Assembly: GCF_040549485.1 (NCBI RefSeq)
Contig: NZ_JBEPTK010000014.1
Span: 1 to 64,000, forward strand
Direction of reading: 5' to 3'
Length of the DNA: 64,000 nucleotides
From: Constrictibacter sp. MBR-5
Lineage (GTDB): Bacteria; Pseudomonadota; Alphaproteobacteria; JAJUGE01
In this document: one piece after another, positions 44,330 through 52,901 of the stretch
Numbering within the stretch: position 1 is the stretch's first letter
How the letters are laid out: the number at the start of each line of letters is the position of its first letter
Notes under the pieces: model-generated
The model's input: only the letters and a program-made list of their open reading frames with translations
Databases searched by the model: none
What the model was told of the DNA's origin: nothing
Translations under genes and position numbers: made by a program

Positions 44330-44454
44330 CGCTAAACGATTCCGGGCCGCATTATGAAGGCGAACAAAATCGTCCGCCCGCTGTTACTCTCTCGCCAGCC
44401 CGCGTACGAGGCGAGACTGCGAGGCCAGATTCCGGTGCCGGCACAGATTGGAGC

Positions 44455-44907
44455 GTGCAGGTCGTGGCTTATACCAAGGGAAACGGAAACTGCCAGCCGG
44501 CCAACGGCGGGCGCATCCTGGTCGTCGAGGATGAACTGCTCGTCGGGCTGGACATCGCCTGCATGCTGGAGGAACGCGGCTACGAGGTGGTCGACGTCGT
44601 CGACAACGGCAAGCGGGCCGTGATGACGGCTGCGCGCGAGCATCCCGACCTGATCCTGATGGACATCACGATCCGAGGATCGATGGACGGAATCGAAGCG
44701 GCCCAGGCGATCCGCGCACAGGACGGCATCCCGGTCGTGTTCGTCACGTCCTATACCGAAGGGCCGCTCAGGGAGCGGGCGGAAGCGACGAAGCCCGCGG
44801 GTTACGTCACGAAGCCGTTCAGTTCCCCCGAGTTGGAGCGGGCCGTCGAGCATGCTCTTGCTCGGCGTTGCCCGGCGGCTGTTCGCGCACCGGAGCCCAC
44901 CGCCTGA
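44455..44907 (+). CDS. Single-domain response regulator
   Basis: 150 residues from GTG 44455 (GGAG four bases away; GTG 44464 fits the spacing better). A CheY-like receiver runs from GRILVVEDELLVG near residue 20 through LILMDITIRG, with the phosphoacceptor Asp, to VFVTSYTEG and VTKPFSSPEL. No output domain follows. It should be phosphorylated by the divergent HisKA_2 kinase and pass the signal by protein contact or phosphorelay. The receiver resembles those of the general-stress PhyR network, but no EcfG or NepR gene is in the window. Confidence 0.82.
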   Translation: MQVVAYTKGNGNCQPANGGRILVVEDELLVGLDIACMLEERGYEVVDVVDNGKRAVMTAAREHPDLILMDITIRGSMDGIEAAQAIRAQDGIPVVFVTSYTEGPLRERAEATKPAGYVTKPFSSPELERAVEHALARRCPAAVRAPEPTA

Positions 44908-44928
44908 TCTTGTCTGTGCCATGGGCGG

Positions 44929-46764
44929 TTAACGACCCTCGCGCCTGAGAAGCGAGCGCCGCGCGTTTCTGATGCGCCGTGCCAGGGCACGCAGGAAGCG
45001 CCCCGCTCCGGCGCTGATCTCCCTTGGGGTCTGAAAGACGGGAATCCGCCGGCTCGACGCCGCCGACGGCTGGAAGGCCAGCCCCAGTTCCGTAGCCGCG
45101 CCGTGCTCGACCCGCCTCACGACCAGTTCGATCGGGCCGAGGCGGAGCCGGTCGCCGTAATCGACGTTGTCGCCATACTCGCGGGCGAAAAGGCTGCCAA
45201 GCGTCTGATCGGCCAGTTTCAGGTCGAGCGGCAGGCCGTACATCTCGGCCATCGCCTGAACCGTGACGTCGGGCGACAGCCCCATATCCCCCCAGAATTC
45301 GGAATCGTCGTCCTGCAGTTCGTGCGTGCCGGCAAAGAGCCGGTCGAGCAGGCCGACCTTCTGCGACGAGGCGAACAAGTAGACGATGTCGCCCTCGCGC
45401 AGATTGCGGACCCTGTGGATGTCCTGCGGGCGCGAGTCGCGAACGATCAGCGCCGGACGCGCCCAGCGCGGCAACCGCTGTCCGCGCGCCACGGGGCTCT
45501 GGGCGTGGATGCGGTAAGTGACCAGTTCGACCGCACTCGTGCCCGGCAGGTCGAGTTCCGTCCGATCGAGCGGTCCCATGCGCGGCGGCACGATCAGGCC
45601 GAGAAAACGGGCCAGCGGCCGGATCGTCCATCCCTGCAGCAGCAGCGAAATCAGGACGATCAGGAAGGCGACGTTGAAGTAATCCGTCGCTCCGGGAACG
45701 CCCTCCAGCATGGGGACGATCGCGAGCATGATGGATACGGCGCCGCGCAGCCCCACCCACGCGACGAACGCCGTCTCGTTCCGGGAGAAGCGAAAGGGCA
45801 AGAGGCAGAGCCAGACGGCGAGCGGCCGGGCAAGCAGGATGAGCACGAGGGCCAGCGCCAGTGCCGAGAGGGCCACGGCAGGGAACTGCGACGGGCTGGC
45901 CAGCAACCCCAGCATCACGAACATCACGATCTGGGCGAGCCAGGCGAGGCCATCCTGGAAACGCCGAAGGCTGAGACCGGCGCGTACGCGCGCGTTGCCG
46001 GCCACCAATCCCGCGACATAGACCGCGAGAAATCCGCTGCCGCCGGCCACGCCCGTGGCAGCGAACAGGGCGAGCGCCGCCCCGATCGAAAAGATCGGAT
46101 AGAGGCTGGTCTCCAAACGCAAGTTGTTGAGCGTGAGCACGATCAGATGACCGCCGAGGAAGCCGCAGATGCCGCCCAGGCCGATCTGGAGCAGGAAGGC
46201 GAGCGCCAGGTCCACGCCGGATGCCATCTCCTGCTGACCGATCGCGGTCGCGAGGCCCAGCGTCAGGAAGATCGCGATCGGGTCGTTGGCCCCCGATTCG
46301 ATCTCCAGCGTCGAGCGGACGCGGTCGCGCAGCGTGATCCCGCCGACGCGCAGCAGGAAGAAGACCGCGGCTGCATCCGTCGAGCCGAGGATCGCCCCGA
46401 TGAGCAGCGCCTCCGGCCAGCCGAGGCCGAAGAGGAACCGGGCGGCGGCGCCGACTCCGACCGCCGTCAAAACGACCCCCACCGTCGCGAGGACCAGCGA
46501 CGGTGCGGCCGCCATGCGGTAGCTCGCCCACTTCGTATTGAAACCGCTGTCGAAAAGGATGACGGCCAGCGCAACGCTGCCGATGAGGAAGGCCGAGGGA
46601 GCATCGTCGAACTGGATTCCGAGGCCGCTCTCCCCGGCGAGCAGGCCTACGACCAGGAACACCAGCAGCAGCGGGGCACCGATGCGGGATGAAACCAGGC
46701 TGGTGAGGATGCTGACGAGCAGGAGAGCTGCGCCGACGAGGATGATTGCCCCAATCGCCTCCAT
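44929..46764 (-). CDS. K+/H+ antiporter, NhaP2/CvrA type
   Basis: 611 residues from ATG 46764. About twelve helices of a CPA1 exchanger (residues 1-~385) with GSTDAAAVFFLL and ESGANDPIAIFL, the latter with the ion-binding ND pair. It is followed by an RCK_C domain (~400-490: IVRDSRPQDIHRVRNLREGDIVYLFAS) and a CorC_HlyC-like domain (~500-585). The family exports K+ under high-K+ or alkaline stress and is often nucleotide-gated. It is convergent with the receiver gene and divergent from the osmoprotectant operon, a sensible neighbourhood for osmotic control. Confidence 0.85.
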   Translation of the reverse strand: MEAIGAIILVGAALLLVSILTSLVSSRIGAPLLLVFLVVGLLAGESGLGIQFDDAPSAFLIGSVALAVILFDSGFNTKWASYRMAAAPSLVLATVGVVLTAVGVGAAARFLFGLGWPEALLIGAILGSTDAAAVFFLLRVGGITLRDRVRSTLEIESGANDPIAIFLTLGLATAIGQQEMASGVDLALAFLLQIGLGGICGFLGGHLIVLTLNNLRLETSLYPIFSIGAALALFAATGVAGGSGFLAVYVAGLVAGNARVRAGLSLRRFQDGLAWLAQIVMFVMLGLLASPSQFPAVALSALALALVLILLARPLAVWLCLLPFRFSRNETAFVAWVGLRGAVSIMLAIVPMLEGVPGATDYFNVAFLIVLISLLLQGWTIRPLARFLGLIVPPRMGPLDRTELDLPGTSAVELVTYRIHAQSPVARGQRLPRWARPALIVRDSRPQDIHRVRNLREGDIVYLFASSQKVGLLDRLFAGTHELQDDDSEFWGDMGLSPDVTVQAMAEMYGLPLDLKLADQTLGSLFAREYGDNVDYGDRLRLGPIELVVRRVEHGAATELGLAFQPSAASSRRIPVFQTPREISAGAGRFLRALARRIRNARRSLLRREGR

Positions 46765-47125
46765 GCCTTCGTCGCACCTCCACTCCGATCACCGGACATC
46801 GACCTTAATGCCAAAGCCGACGAAAGACGAGCCTTCACCCCGGCAACTCGCGCGGCAGTATGTAGATTCACCGAGAAATCCCAGATCGAAAACGAAAAGA
46901 AAGATAAATGACGCAGCATACCAGTATTCGTCATACATCACATCTTGATAATTTGGCAGCCCTGGCAAAGTCGTGGATATGCGGATACCATGCACGTGTC
47001 GCGATATCAGGCGGCGCACGTCAATTGAGTGCGCCGACGCGGCGTGGTGCATGACTGTGCGGACCTTTTTGGGCCCACGACCGTTCTATGCGCCGACTCC
47101 GGTGGGTGACTAAGGGACTCTGACT
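46765..47125. other. 361-bp divergent gap between antiporter and NAGGN operon
   Basis: No gene is supported here. The middle (about 46880-46960) is distinctly AT-rich for this genome and should hold the two divergent promoters. A near-palindrome TTTGGCAGCCCTGGCAAA sits at 46952-46969 and may be an operator; its GG/GC spacing is wrong for a sigma-54 promoter. An 87-codon open frame on the minus strand has poor codon use and was not called. Confidence 0.5.
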
Positions 47126-48913
47126 ATGTGCGGTATTGCGGGTGAAATCAGGTTCGGCGGGGGGCCTGCGTCGGCGCGTGCAGTGGCGGCGATCAACGGC
47201 AGGCAGGCGGTGCGCGGGCCGGACGGCGAAGGCCTCTACCAGCAGGACGGCATCGCCCTCGGCCACCGCCGGCTCCGCATCATCGACCTCTCCGACCGCG
47301 CCCGGCAGCCCATGGTGGATTCCGATCTGGGTCTGGCGCTCGTCTTCAACGGCATCATCTACAATTACAAGGAACTGAAGAAGACGCTCGAGGGGCGCGG
47401 CTACCGCTTCTTCTCCGGCGGCGATACCGAGGTGGTCCTCAAGGCGTTCCACGCCTGGGGCGCGGCCTGCGTCGAGCGCTTCCACGGCATGTTCGCCTTC
47501 GCCGTCTGGGACCGCGCCAGCGGCCGCGTGACGTTCGCCCGTGACCGCCTGGGCATCAAGCCGCTCTACTTTGCCGAGGCCGGCGGACGGATGCGCTTCG
47601 CCTCCACCCTGCCGGGCCTGCTCGACGCCGAGCGGGCCGAGCCGCTGGGGATCGACACCGACATCGATCCGCAGGCGCTACACCACTACATGACGTTCCA
47701 CGCAGTGGTGCCCGCGCCGATGACGATCCTGAAAGGGATCCGCAAGCTTCCGCCGGCGACGGTCATGACGATCGAGGCGGACGGCACGAAGAGCGAGCGG
47801 CGCTACTGGGAGCCGCCCTTTACCCGCCTGCCCGAGGATGCCGGCCTGAGCGAGGCCGACTGGGAAGCCCGGGTGCTCTCGGCGCTGACCACCGCCGTGG
47901 AGCGGCGCCTCGTCGCCGACGTGCCGGTCGGCGTCCTGCTGTCCGGTGGCCTCGACTCCAGCCTGATCGTCGGCCTGCTCTCCGCCCTCGGCCAGACGGG
48001 CCTGGAGACCTTCTCGATCGGCTTCGAGACCGTCGGCACCGAGCGCGGCGACGAGTTCGAATATTCCGACGTGATCGCCGAACATTTCGGCACCAAGCAC
48101 CACCGGATCTTTATCGACTCCCGCCGCGCCCTGCCCGCCCTGGGCAAGTGCATCGCGGCGATGTCGGAGCCGATGGTCAGCCACGACGCGGTCGGCTTCT
48201 TCCTGCTGTCGGAGGAGGTCTCAAAGAACCTTACGGTCGTGCAGAGCGGCCAGGGCGCCGACGAGGTGTTCGGCGGCTATCACTGGTATCCGCCGATGCT
48301 GGAGAGCACGGACCCGGTCGGGGACTATGCACGGGTCTTCTTCGACCGCACCCACGCCGAGTATGCGCAGTCGGTCGACCCGCGGTTCGTCGGCCCCGAC
48401 TACAGCCGGCAGTTCGTCGAGGAGCATTTCGCCCGCGCCGGCGCGGACACCGGCGCCGACAAGGCGCTGCGCATCGACACCACGATCATGCTCGTCGACG
48501 ATCCGGTGAAGCGCGTCGACAACATGACGATGGCTTGGGGCCTGGAAGCCCGCGTACCGTTCCTCGACCATGAGCTGGTCGAATTGGCGGGCCGCATCCC
48601 GCCGGAACTGAAGGTCCGCGGTGACGGCAAGTGGGTTCTGAAGGAAGCGGCGCGGCGCGTCATCCCGAGCGAGGTCATCGACCGGCCGAAAGGTTACTTC
48701 CCGGTGCCCGCGCTGAAGCACCTCGAGGGCCCCTATCTGGACATGGTGACCGACACGCTGAACGCGCAGGCGGCACGCGAGCGCGGCCTCTTCCAGCGGC
48801 CCTTCATCGACGGGCTGCTGAAGGCGCCGAACGACAGCCTGACGCCGCTCCGGGGCTCGAAGCTCTGGCAGGTGGCGCTGCTGGAGAGCTGGCTGCAGAC
48901 CAACGGCGTCTGA
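47126..48913 (+). CDS. asnO: N-acetylglutaminylglutamine amidotransferase
   Basis: 595 residues, asparagine-synthetase-like. C2 is the glutaminase nucleophile (MCGIAG), followed by RGPDGEGLY, and the synthetase P-loop is LLSGGLDSS near 274. VVQSGQGADEVFGGY follows. It belongs to the amidotransferase of the three-gene cluster that makes N-acetylglutaminylglutamine amide, because the next two genes are the matching GNAT/ATP-grasp synthetase and M42 hydrolase. It forms the terminal amide of the dipeptide using glutamine and ATP. The upstream gap contains the probable osmotic-stress promoter. Confidence 0.9.
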   Translation: MCGIAGEIRFGGGPASARAVAAINGRQAVRGPDGEGLYQQDGIALGHRRLRIIDLSDRARQPMVDSDLGLALVFNGIIYNYKELKKTLEGRGYRFFSGGDTEVVLKAFHAWGAACVERFHGMFAFAVWDRASGRVTFARDRLGIKPLYFAEAGGRMRFASTLPGLLDAERAEPLGIDTDIDPQALHHYMTFHAVVPAPMTILKGIRKLPPATVMTIEADGTKSERRYWEPPFTRLPEDAGLSEADWEARVLSALTTAVERRLVADVPVGVLLSGGLDSSLIVGLLSALGQTGLETFSIGFETVGTERGDEFEYSDVIAEHFGTKHHRIFIDSRRALPALGKCIAAMSEPMVSHDAVGFFLLSEEVSKNLTVVQSGQGADEVFGGYHWYPPMLESTDPVGDYARVFFDRTHAEYAQSVDPRFVGPDYSRQFVEEHFARAGADTGADKALRIDTTIMLVDDPVKRVDNMTMAWGLEARVPFLDHELVELAGRIPPELKVRGDGKWVLKEAARRVIPSEVIDRPKGYFPVPALKHLEGPYLDMVTDTLNAQAARERGLFQRPFIDGLLKAPNDSLTPLRGSKLWQVALLESWLQTNGV

Positions 48914-48923
48914 GGGTAGTCGT

Positions 48924-50678
48924 ATGAGCGAACGTCCCGCACGGCAGAGCGACCAGCGCCTCCGCCAGCGCCAGGACCGCCAGGTGTCGCCGTCGATCAG
49001 CGGATGGAGCGATGCCGCGGAATGGATGCTGCGCGAGCATGCGCGCAACGTCACCGCGGACTGCGGCTGGGGCCGCCTGATCTTCGGCCATACGTTCGAC
49101 GACCCGGCCGAACTGGCGGAGGCGATCCGGCAGGAGCGCAACGGCGAACGCGACATCGCGCTCTACGTCGTCGATCCGCACGTCGTGCTGGCGCAGGCGC
49201 CGCTCGACCTGTTCCTCGACCCGTCGAACACCTACCGCCTGCGAATGACCAATTACCGCCCCCGCCGGGAGCGGCCAATGGGCTTTCGCGTGCGGCGCCT
49301 GCAGACGCACCAGGACGCCGAGGGCGTCAACGAGATCTACGCCAAGCGCCACATGGTGCGCGTCGAGACGTCGTTCTTCTGGTCGCACCGGGCGCGCAAG
49401 ACGCTGACCTACTATGTCGCCGAGGACGAGGCGACGGGGCGGATCCTGGGGACAGTGACAGGCGTCGACCATGTCGAGGCGTTCGAGGACCCCGAATGCG
49501 GGTCGAGCCTGTGGTGCCTGGCGGTCCATCCGGACGCCCAGCACCCCGGCATCGGCGAGGCGCTGGTGCGCCAGTTGGTCGAACACTACGCCGCCCGTGG
49601 CCGGCTGTTCGTCGACCTGTCCGTCATGCACGACAACGAACAGGCGATCGCCCTCTACGAGAAGCTCGGCTTCCAGCGCGTGCCGGTGTTCGCGGTCAAG
49701 CGCAAGAACGTCATCAACGAGCCGCTCTTCACCGGGCCGGCGCCCGAAGAAGGCCTCAACATCTATGCCCGCATCCTCGTCGACGAGGCGCGGCGGCGCG
49801 GCATCGCGGTCGAGGTCCTGGACGCCGAGGGCGGCTTCTTCCGCCTGACGCACGGCGGCCGCTCGATCACCTGCCGGGAATCGCTCTCGCAGCTCACCGA
49901 TTCGATCGCCATGAGCCGCTGCGACGACAAGGCGGTCACGCGCCGCCTGCTCGAACGCAGCGACCTGTGCGTGCCGGGTCAGGCCGTGGCGGGCGAGCCC
50001 GAGGCGAACGCCGCCTTCCTCGCGACCCACGGCTCCGTCGTGGTCAAGCCGGCGCGCGGCGAGCAGGGACGCGGCATCAGCGTCGACATCCGCGACCCCG
50101 CCGACCTGGAGCCCGCCATCCAGCGTGCGCGCCACCAGTGCGAGACCGTGCTGCTGGAACAGTATTGCGAGGGCCAGGACCTGCGGATCATCGTGATCGG
50201 CTACAAGGTCGTCGCCGGTGCCGTCCGCAAGCCCGCCGAGGTCGTCGGCACCGGACGACACTCGATCGAGAAGCTGATCGAATCCCAGAGCCGGCGGCGG
50301 CGGGCGGCGACGGGCGGCGAAAGCAGCATCCCGCTCGACGGCGAGACCGAGCGCTGCGTGCAGCAGGCCGGGCTGCAGATGACCGACATCCTGCCGGAAG
50401 GCCAGGTTCTCCAGGTGCGGAAGACCGCCAACCTGCACACCGGCGGGACGATCCACGACGTCACCGACATCATGCATCCGGCGCTCGTCGACGCCGCGGT
50501 GCGGGCCGCCCGGGCGATCGAGATCCCCGTCGTCGGCCTGGACCTGCTGGTGCCGAAGCTCGACGGCCCCGACTATGTGATCATCGAAGCGAACGAGCGG
50601 CCCGGCCTCGCGAACCATGAACCGCAGCCGACGGCCCAGCGTTTCGTCGACCTGCTGTTTCCCCAGACCGCCGGGTGA
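48924..50678 (+). CDS. ngg: N-acetylglutaminylglutamine synthetase (GNAT plus ATP-grasp)
   Basis: 584 residues. The GNAT part (~110-280) has the acetyl-CoA loop HPGIGEALVRQLVEHY and a C-terminal ALYEKLGFQRV. The ATP-grasp part (~300-580) has VVKPARGEQGRGI, EQYCEGQDLRI and IIEANERPGLANHE. The pair acetylates glutamine and ligates a second glutamine, giving the dipeptide amidated by the preceding enzyme. The start lies 11 bp after the asnO stop, within one operon. Both catalytic halves appear complete. Confidence 0.9.
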   Translation: MSERPARQSDQRLRQRQDRQVSPSISGWSDAAEWMLREHARNVTADCGWGRLIFGHTFDDPAELAEAIRQERNGERDIALYVVDPHVVLAQAPLDLFLDPSNTYRLRMTNYRPRRERPMGFRVRRLQTHQDAEGVNEIYAKRHMVRVETSFFWSHRARKTLTYYVAEDEATGRILGTVTGVDHVEAFEDPECGSSLWCLAVHPDAQHPGIGEALVRQLVEHYAARGRLFVDLSVMHDNEQAIALYEKLGFQRVPVFAVKRKNVINEPLFTGPAPEEGLNIYARILVDEARRRGIAVEVLDAEGGFFRLTHGGRSITCRESLSQLTDSIAMSRCDDKAVTRRLLERSDLCVPGQAVAGEPEANAAFLATHGSVVVKPARGEQGRGISVDIRDPADLEPAIQRARHQCETVLLEQYCEGQDLRIIVIGYKVVAGAVRKPAEVVGTGRHSIEKLIESQSRRRRAATGGESSIPLDGETERCVQQAGLQMTDILPEGQVLQVRKTANLHTGGTIHDVTDIMHPALVDAAVRAARAIEIPVVGLDLLVPKLDGPDYVIIEANERPGLANHEPQPTAQRFVDLLFPQTAG

Positions 50679-51841
50679 ATGCCCGAGAGAGTGCCGTGAA
50701 GAAACCCGAGATCGATACCGACTATCTGCTGCACATCCTGCGCGAACTCCTGGCCATCCCGAGCCCGACGGGTTTCACCGACCGGGTCGTGATGCGCGCG
50801 TGCGCCGAGCTCGAACAGCTCGACGTGCGGTTCGAACTGACCCGGCGGGGGGCCATCCGGGCCGACCTGCCGGGCCGCCAGCACACGCCCGACCGGGCGG
50901 TGGTGTCGCACCTGGACACGCTGGGCGCGATGGTGAAGCGCCTGAAGGACAATGGCCGCCTGGAGCTCGTGCCGATCGGCCACTGGTCGTCGCGCTTCGC
51001 CGAGGGCGCCCGCGTCACGATCTTCACCGACGGGAACGTCTTTCGCGGCAGCATCCTGCCGCTGAAGGCCTCCGGCCACACCTTCAACGAGGAGATCGAC
51101 ACCCAGCCGGTCAGCTGGGACAATGTCGAGATCCGGCCCGACGCCTTCGCCGACAGCCGCGGCGACCTGGAGCGGCTGGGGTTCAATGTCGGCGATTTCG
51201 TCGCCGTGGATCCGGGCTACGAGCTGACCGACACCGGCTTCGTCAACTCGCGCTACCTCGACAACAAGGCCGGTGCGGCCGTCATGTTCGCCGCGATCAA
51301 GGCGATCCGCGACGGCGGCCTGGAGCTGCCGATCGACTGCCACATGCTGTTCACGATTTCCGAGGAGGTCGGGTCCGGCGCCTCCGCCGTCCTGCACGGC
51401 GACGTGGCGGAGATGGTCACCATCGACAACGGCACCAGCGCGCCCGGGCAGAACTCGCGCGAGACCGGCGTGACGGTCGCCATGAAGGACATGGTCGGGC
51501 CGTTCGACTATCACCTGACGCACCGGCTGCTCGACCTGTGCCGGCGCTTCGCCATCCCGCACCAGCGTGACGTCTTCCGCTACTATCGCAGCGACAGCGC
51601 CTCGGCACTCGACGCGGGCAACGACATCCGCACCGCGCTCGTCTGCTTCGGCATCGACGCCAGCCACGGCTACGAGCGCATCCACGTCGACGCGCTCGCC
51701 AGCCTCGCCGAGCTGACCGCGCTCTACATGCAGTCGCCGCCGATCACCCAGCGCGACGAGGCCGTCATCGGCCCCGTCGAGGGCTTCCCGGAAGGCCAGG
51801 GCGAGCCCGAGCCCGAGTTCGAGAGCGTGGTCCGCGGCTGA
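50675..51841 (+). CDS. M42-family hydrolase of the NAGGN osmoprotectant system
   Basis: 388 residues from GTG 50675, which overlaps the previous stop (GTGA); GTG 50696 is an alternative. Metal-binding and catalytic segments are visible: VSHLDTLG (His, Asp), YLDNKAGAA (bridging Asp), SEEVGSGAS (Glu-Glu) and TIDNGTS. The M42 fold is an aminopeptidase, and its constant presence in the three-gene locus suggests turnover of the osmolyte on return to low osmolarity. The exact activity is not proven for this member. Confidence 0.88.
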   Translation: MNARESAVKKPEIDTDYLLHILRELLAIPSPTGFTDRVVMRACAELEQLDVRFELTRRGAIRADLPGRQHTPDRAVVSHLDTLGAMVKRLKDNGRLELVPIGHWSSRFAEGARVTIFTDGNVFRGSILPLKASGHTFNEEIDTQPVSWDNVEIRPDAFADSRGDLERLGFNVGDFVAVDPGYELTDTGFVNSRYLDNKAGAAVMFAAIKAIRDGGLELPIDCHMLFTISEEVGSGASAVLHGDVAEMVTIDNGTSAPGQNSRETGVTVAMKDMVGPFDYHLTHRLLDLCRRFAIPHQRDVFRYYRSDSASALDAGNDIRTALVCFGIDASHGYERIHVDALASLAELTALYMQSPPITQRDEAVIGPVEGFPEGQGEPEPEFESVVRG

Positions 51842-51953
51842 CCCGCCGCCCCGAGGCGGGCCGCACTTCCGGCCGCGGCCGCCCGCCGGCATACTGCGCG
51901 CAACGCGGCCCCGCGGGAACGGGGCCGACCGCAACAGCGAGGACCCGCGCGCC

Positions 51954-52778
51954 ATGACGGACGCAACGCCGACCGCCCTGCCGACCTATAGGATCTACGC
52001 GATCCGCTATGCCCAGCAGCCGCTGCGGGACGAGGGGCACACCTATCTGGGCGGCGAGCACGGCAAGATGATCGCCGGCCTCGACTTCTTCATGTGGGCG
52101 ATCGAGGGCAACGGCCGGACCATCGTCGTCGACACGGGCTTCAGCCGCGAGACCAACGAGAAGCGGCCGGGCCGCGAGTGGCTGTTCCGGCCGAAGGACG
52201 GCCTCGCCCGCATCGGCATCGACACGTCGAAGGTCGAGGAGGTCATCCTCACCCACGCCCATTTCGACCATGTCGGCACGCTGGAGGACTTCCCGAAGGC
52301 GACCTTCTGGATGCCCGACCGGGAGATGTTCTCCATCACCGGCCGCGACATGACCCACCCCTTCTTCCGCGCCGCCTATGACGCCGACGACGTCTGCAAC
52401 CTCGTGCGGCTGGCGCATGGCGGGCGGATGCGCTTCTACGACGAGGACGGCGAGTATGCCCCGGGCATCCGCTGGCACCTGATCGGCGGCCACGCGCGTG
52501 GCCAGATGGCGCTCAGCGTCTGGACCGAGCGCGGCTGGGTGATCCTGGCCTCCGACGCGATCCACCTCTACGAGGAAGCGGCGGCGGAGCGGCCGTTCGC
52601 GATCTTCCACGACCTGCAGGTGATGATCGAGGGCTACCGCAAGCTCAACGCCCTGGCGGCGAGCCCCGACCATGTCATCCCCGGCCACGACCAGCTGGTG
52701 ACCAAGCGCTTCCCGGCGGCCGCACCCGACCTGGAGAACGTGGTCGTGCGGCTGGATCTGGCGCCGAAGCCCGCCTGA
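51954..52778 (+). CDS. MBL-fold hydrolase of the N-acyl-homoserine lactonase family
   Basis: 274 residues from ATG 51954. The dinuclear zinc motif is THAHFDHVG near residue 101, with a later His in GGHARGQM and Asp in ASDAIHLYEE. VDTGFSRE and PGHDQLV also fit the AHL-lactonase-like branch. Whether the enzyme opens acyl-homoserine lactones or another lactone is not decidable here, since no luxI/luxR pair is present. The protein follows the NAGGN operon by 112 bp and is followed by a 123-bp GC-rich gap before convergent genes. Confidence 0.8.
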   Translation: MTDATPTALPTYRIYAIRYAQQPLRDEGHTYLGGEHGKMIAGLDFFMWAIEGNGRTIVVDTGFSRETNEKRPGREWLFRPKDGLARIGIDTSKVEEVILTHAHFDHVGTLEDFPKATFWMPDREMFSITGRDMTHPFFRAAYDADDVCNLVRLAHGGRMRFYDEDGEYAPGIRWHLIGGHARGQMALSVWTERGWVILASDAIHLYEEAAAERPFAIFHDLQVMIEGYRKLNALAASPDHVIPGHDQLVTKRFPAAAPDLENVVVRLDLAPKPA

Positions 52779-52901
52779 GCCGGAGAACCGGGCAGCGGGG
52801 CGGCACGTTGCAGAGGACGAACGAACGCCTCTCGCAAGGCCCCCCGCCCGGCCCCCGATCCCCGCAGACGAAGCGACGGCGGCTCGCTCCGCGCCGACGC
52901 C

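Noticed and set aside
46952-46969. Sigma-54 promoter-like TTTGGCAGCCCTGGCAAA
   Set aside because: The GG and GC elements are separated by 8 bp instead of 10; it is better seen as a near-palindrome.
46789-47052. 87-codon minus-strand frame upstream of the antiporter
   Set aside because: Poor codon use, no ribosome site, and it covers the region expected to hold promoters.
47126-48913. Asn-synthetase-like gene considered as the missing lasso cyclase for the 55-kb locus
   Set aside because: It has the intact N-terminal glutaminase Cys and sits in the three-gene NAGGN operon, which fully explains it.
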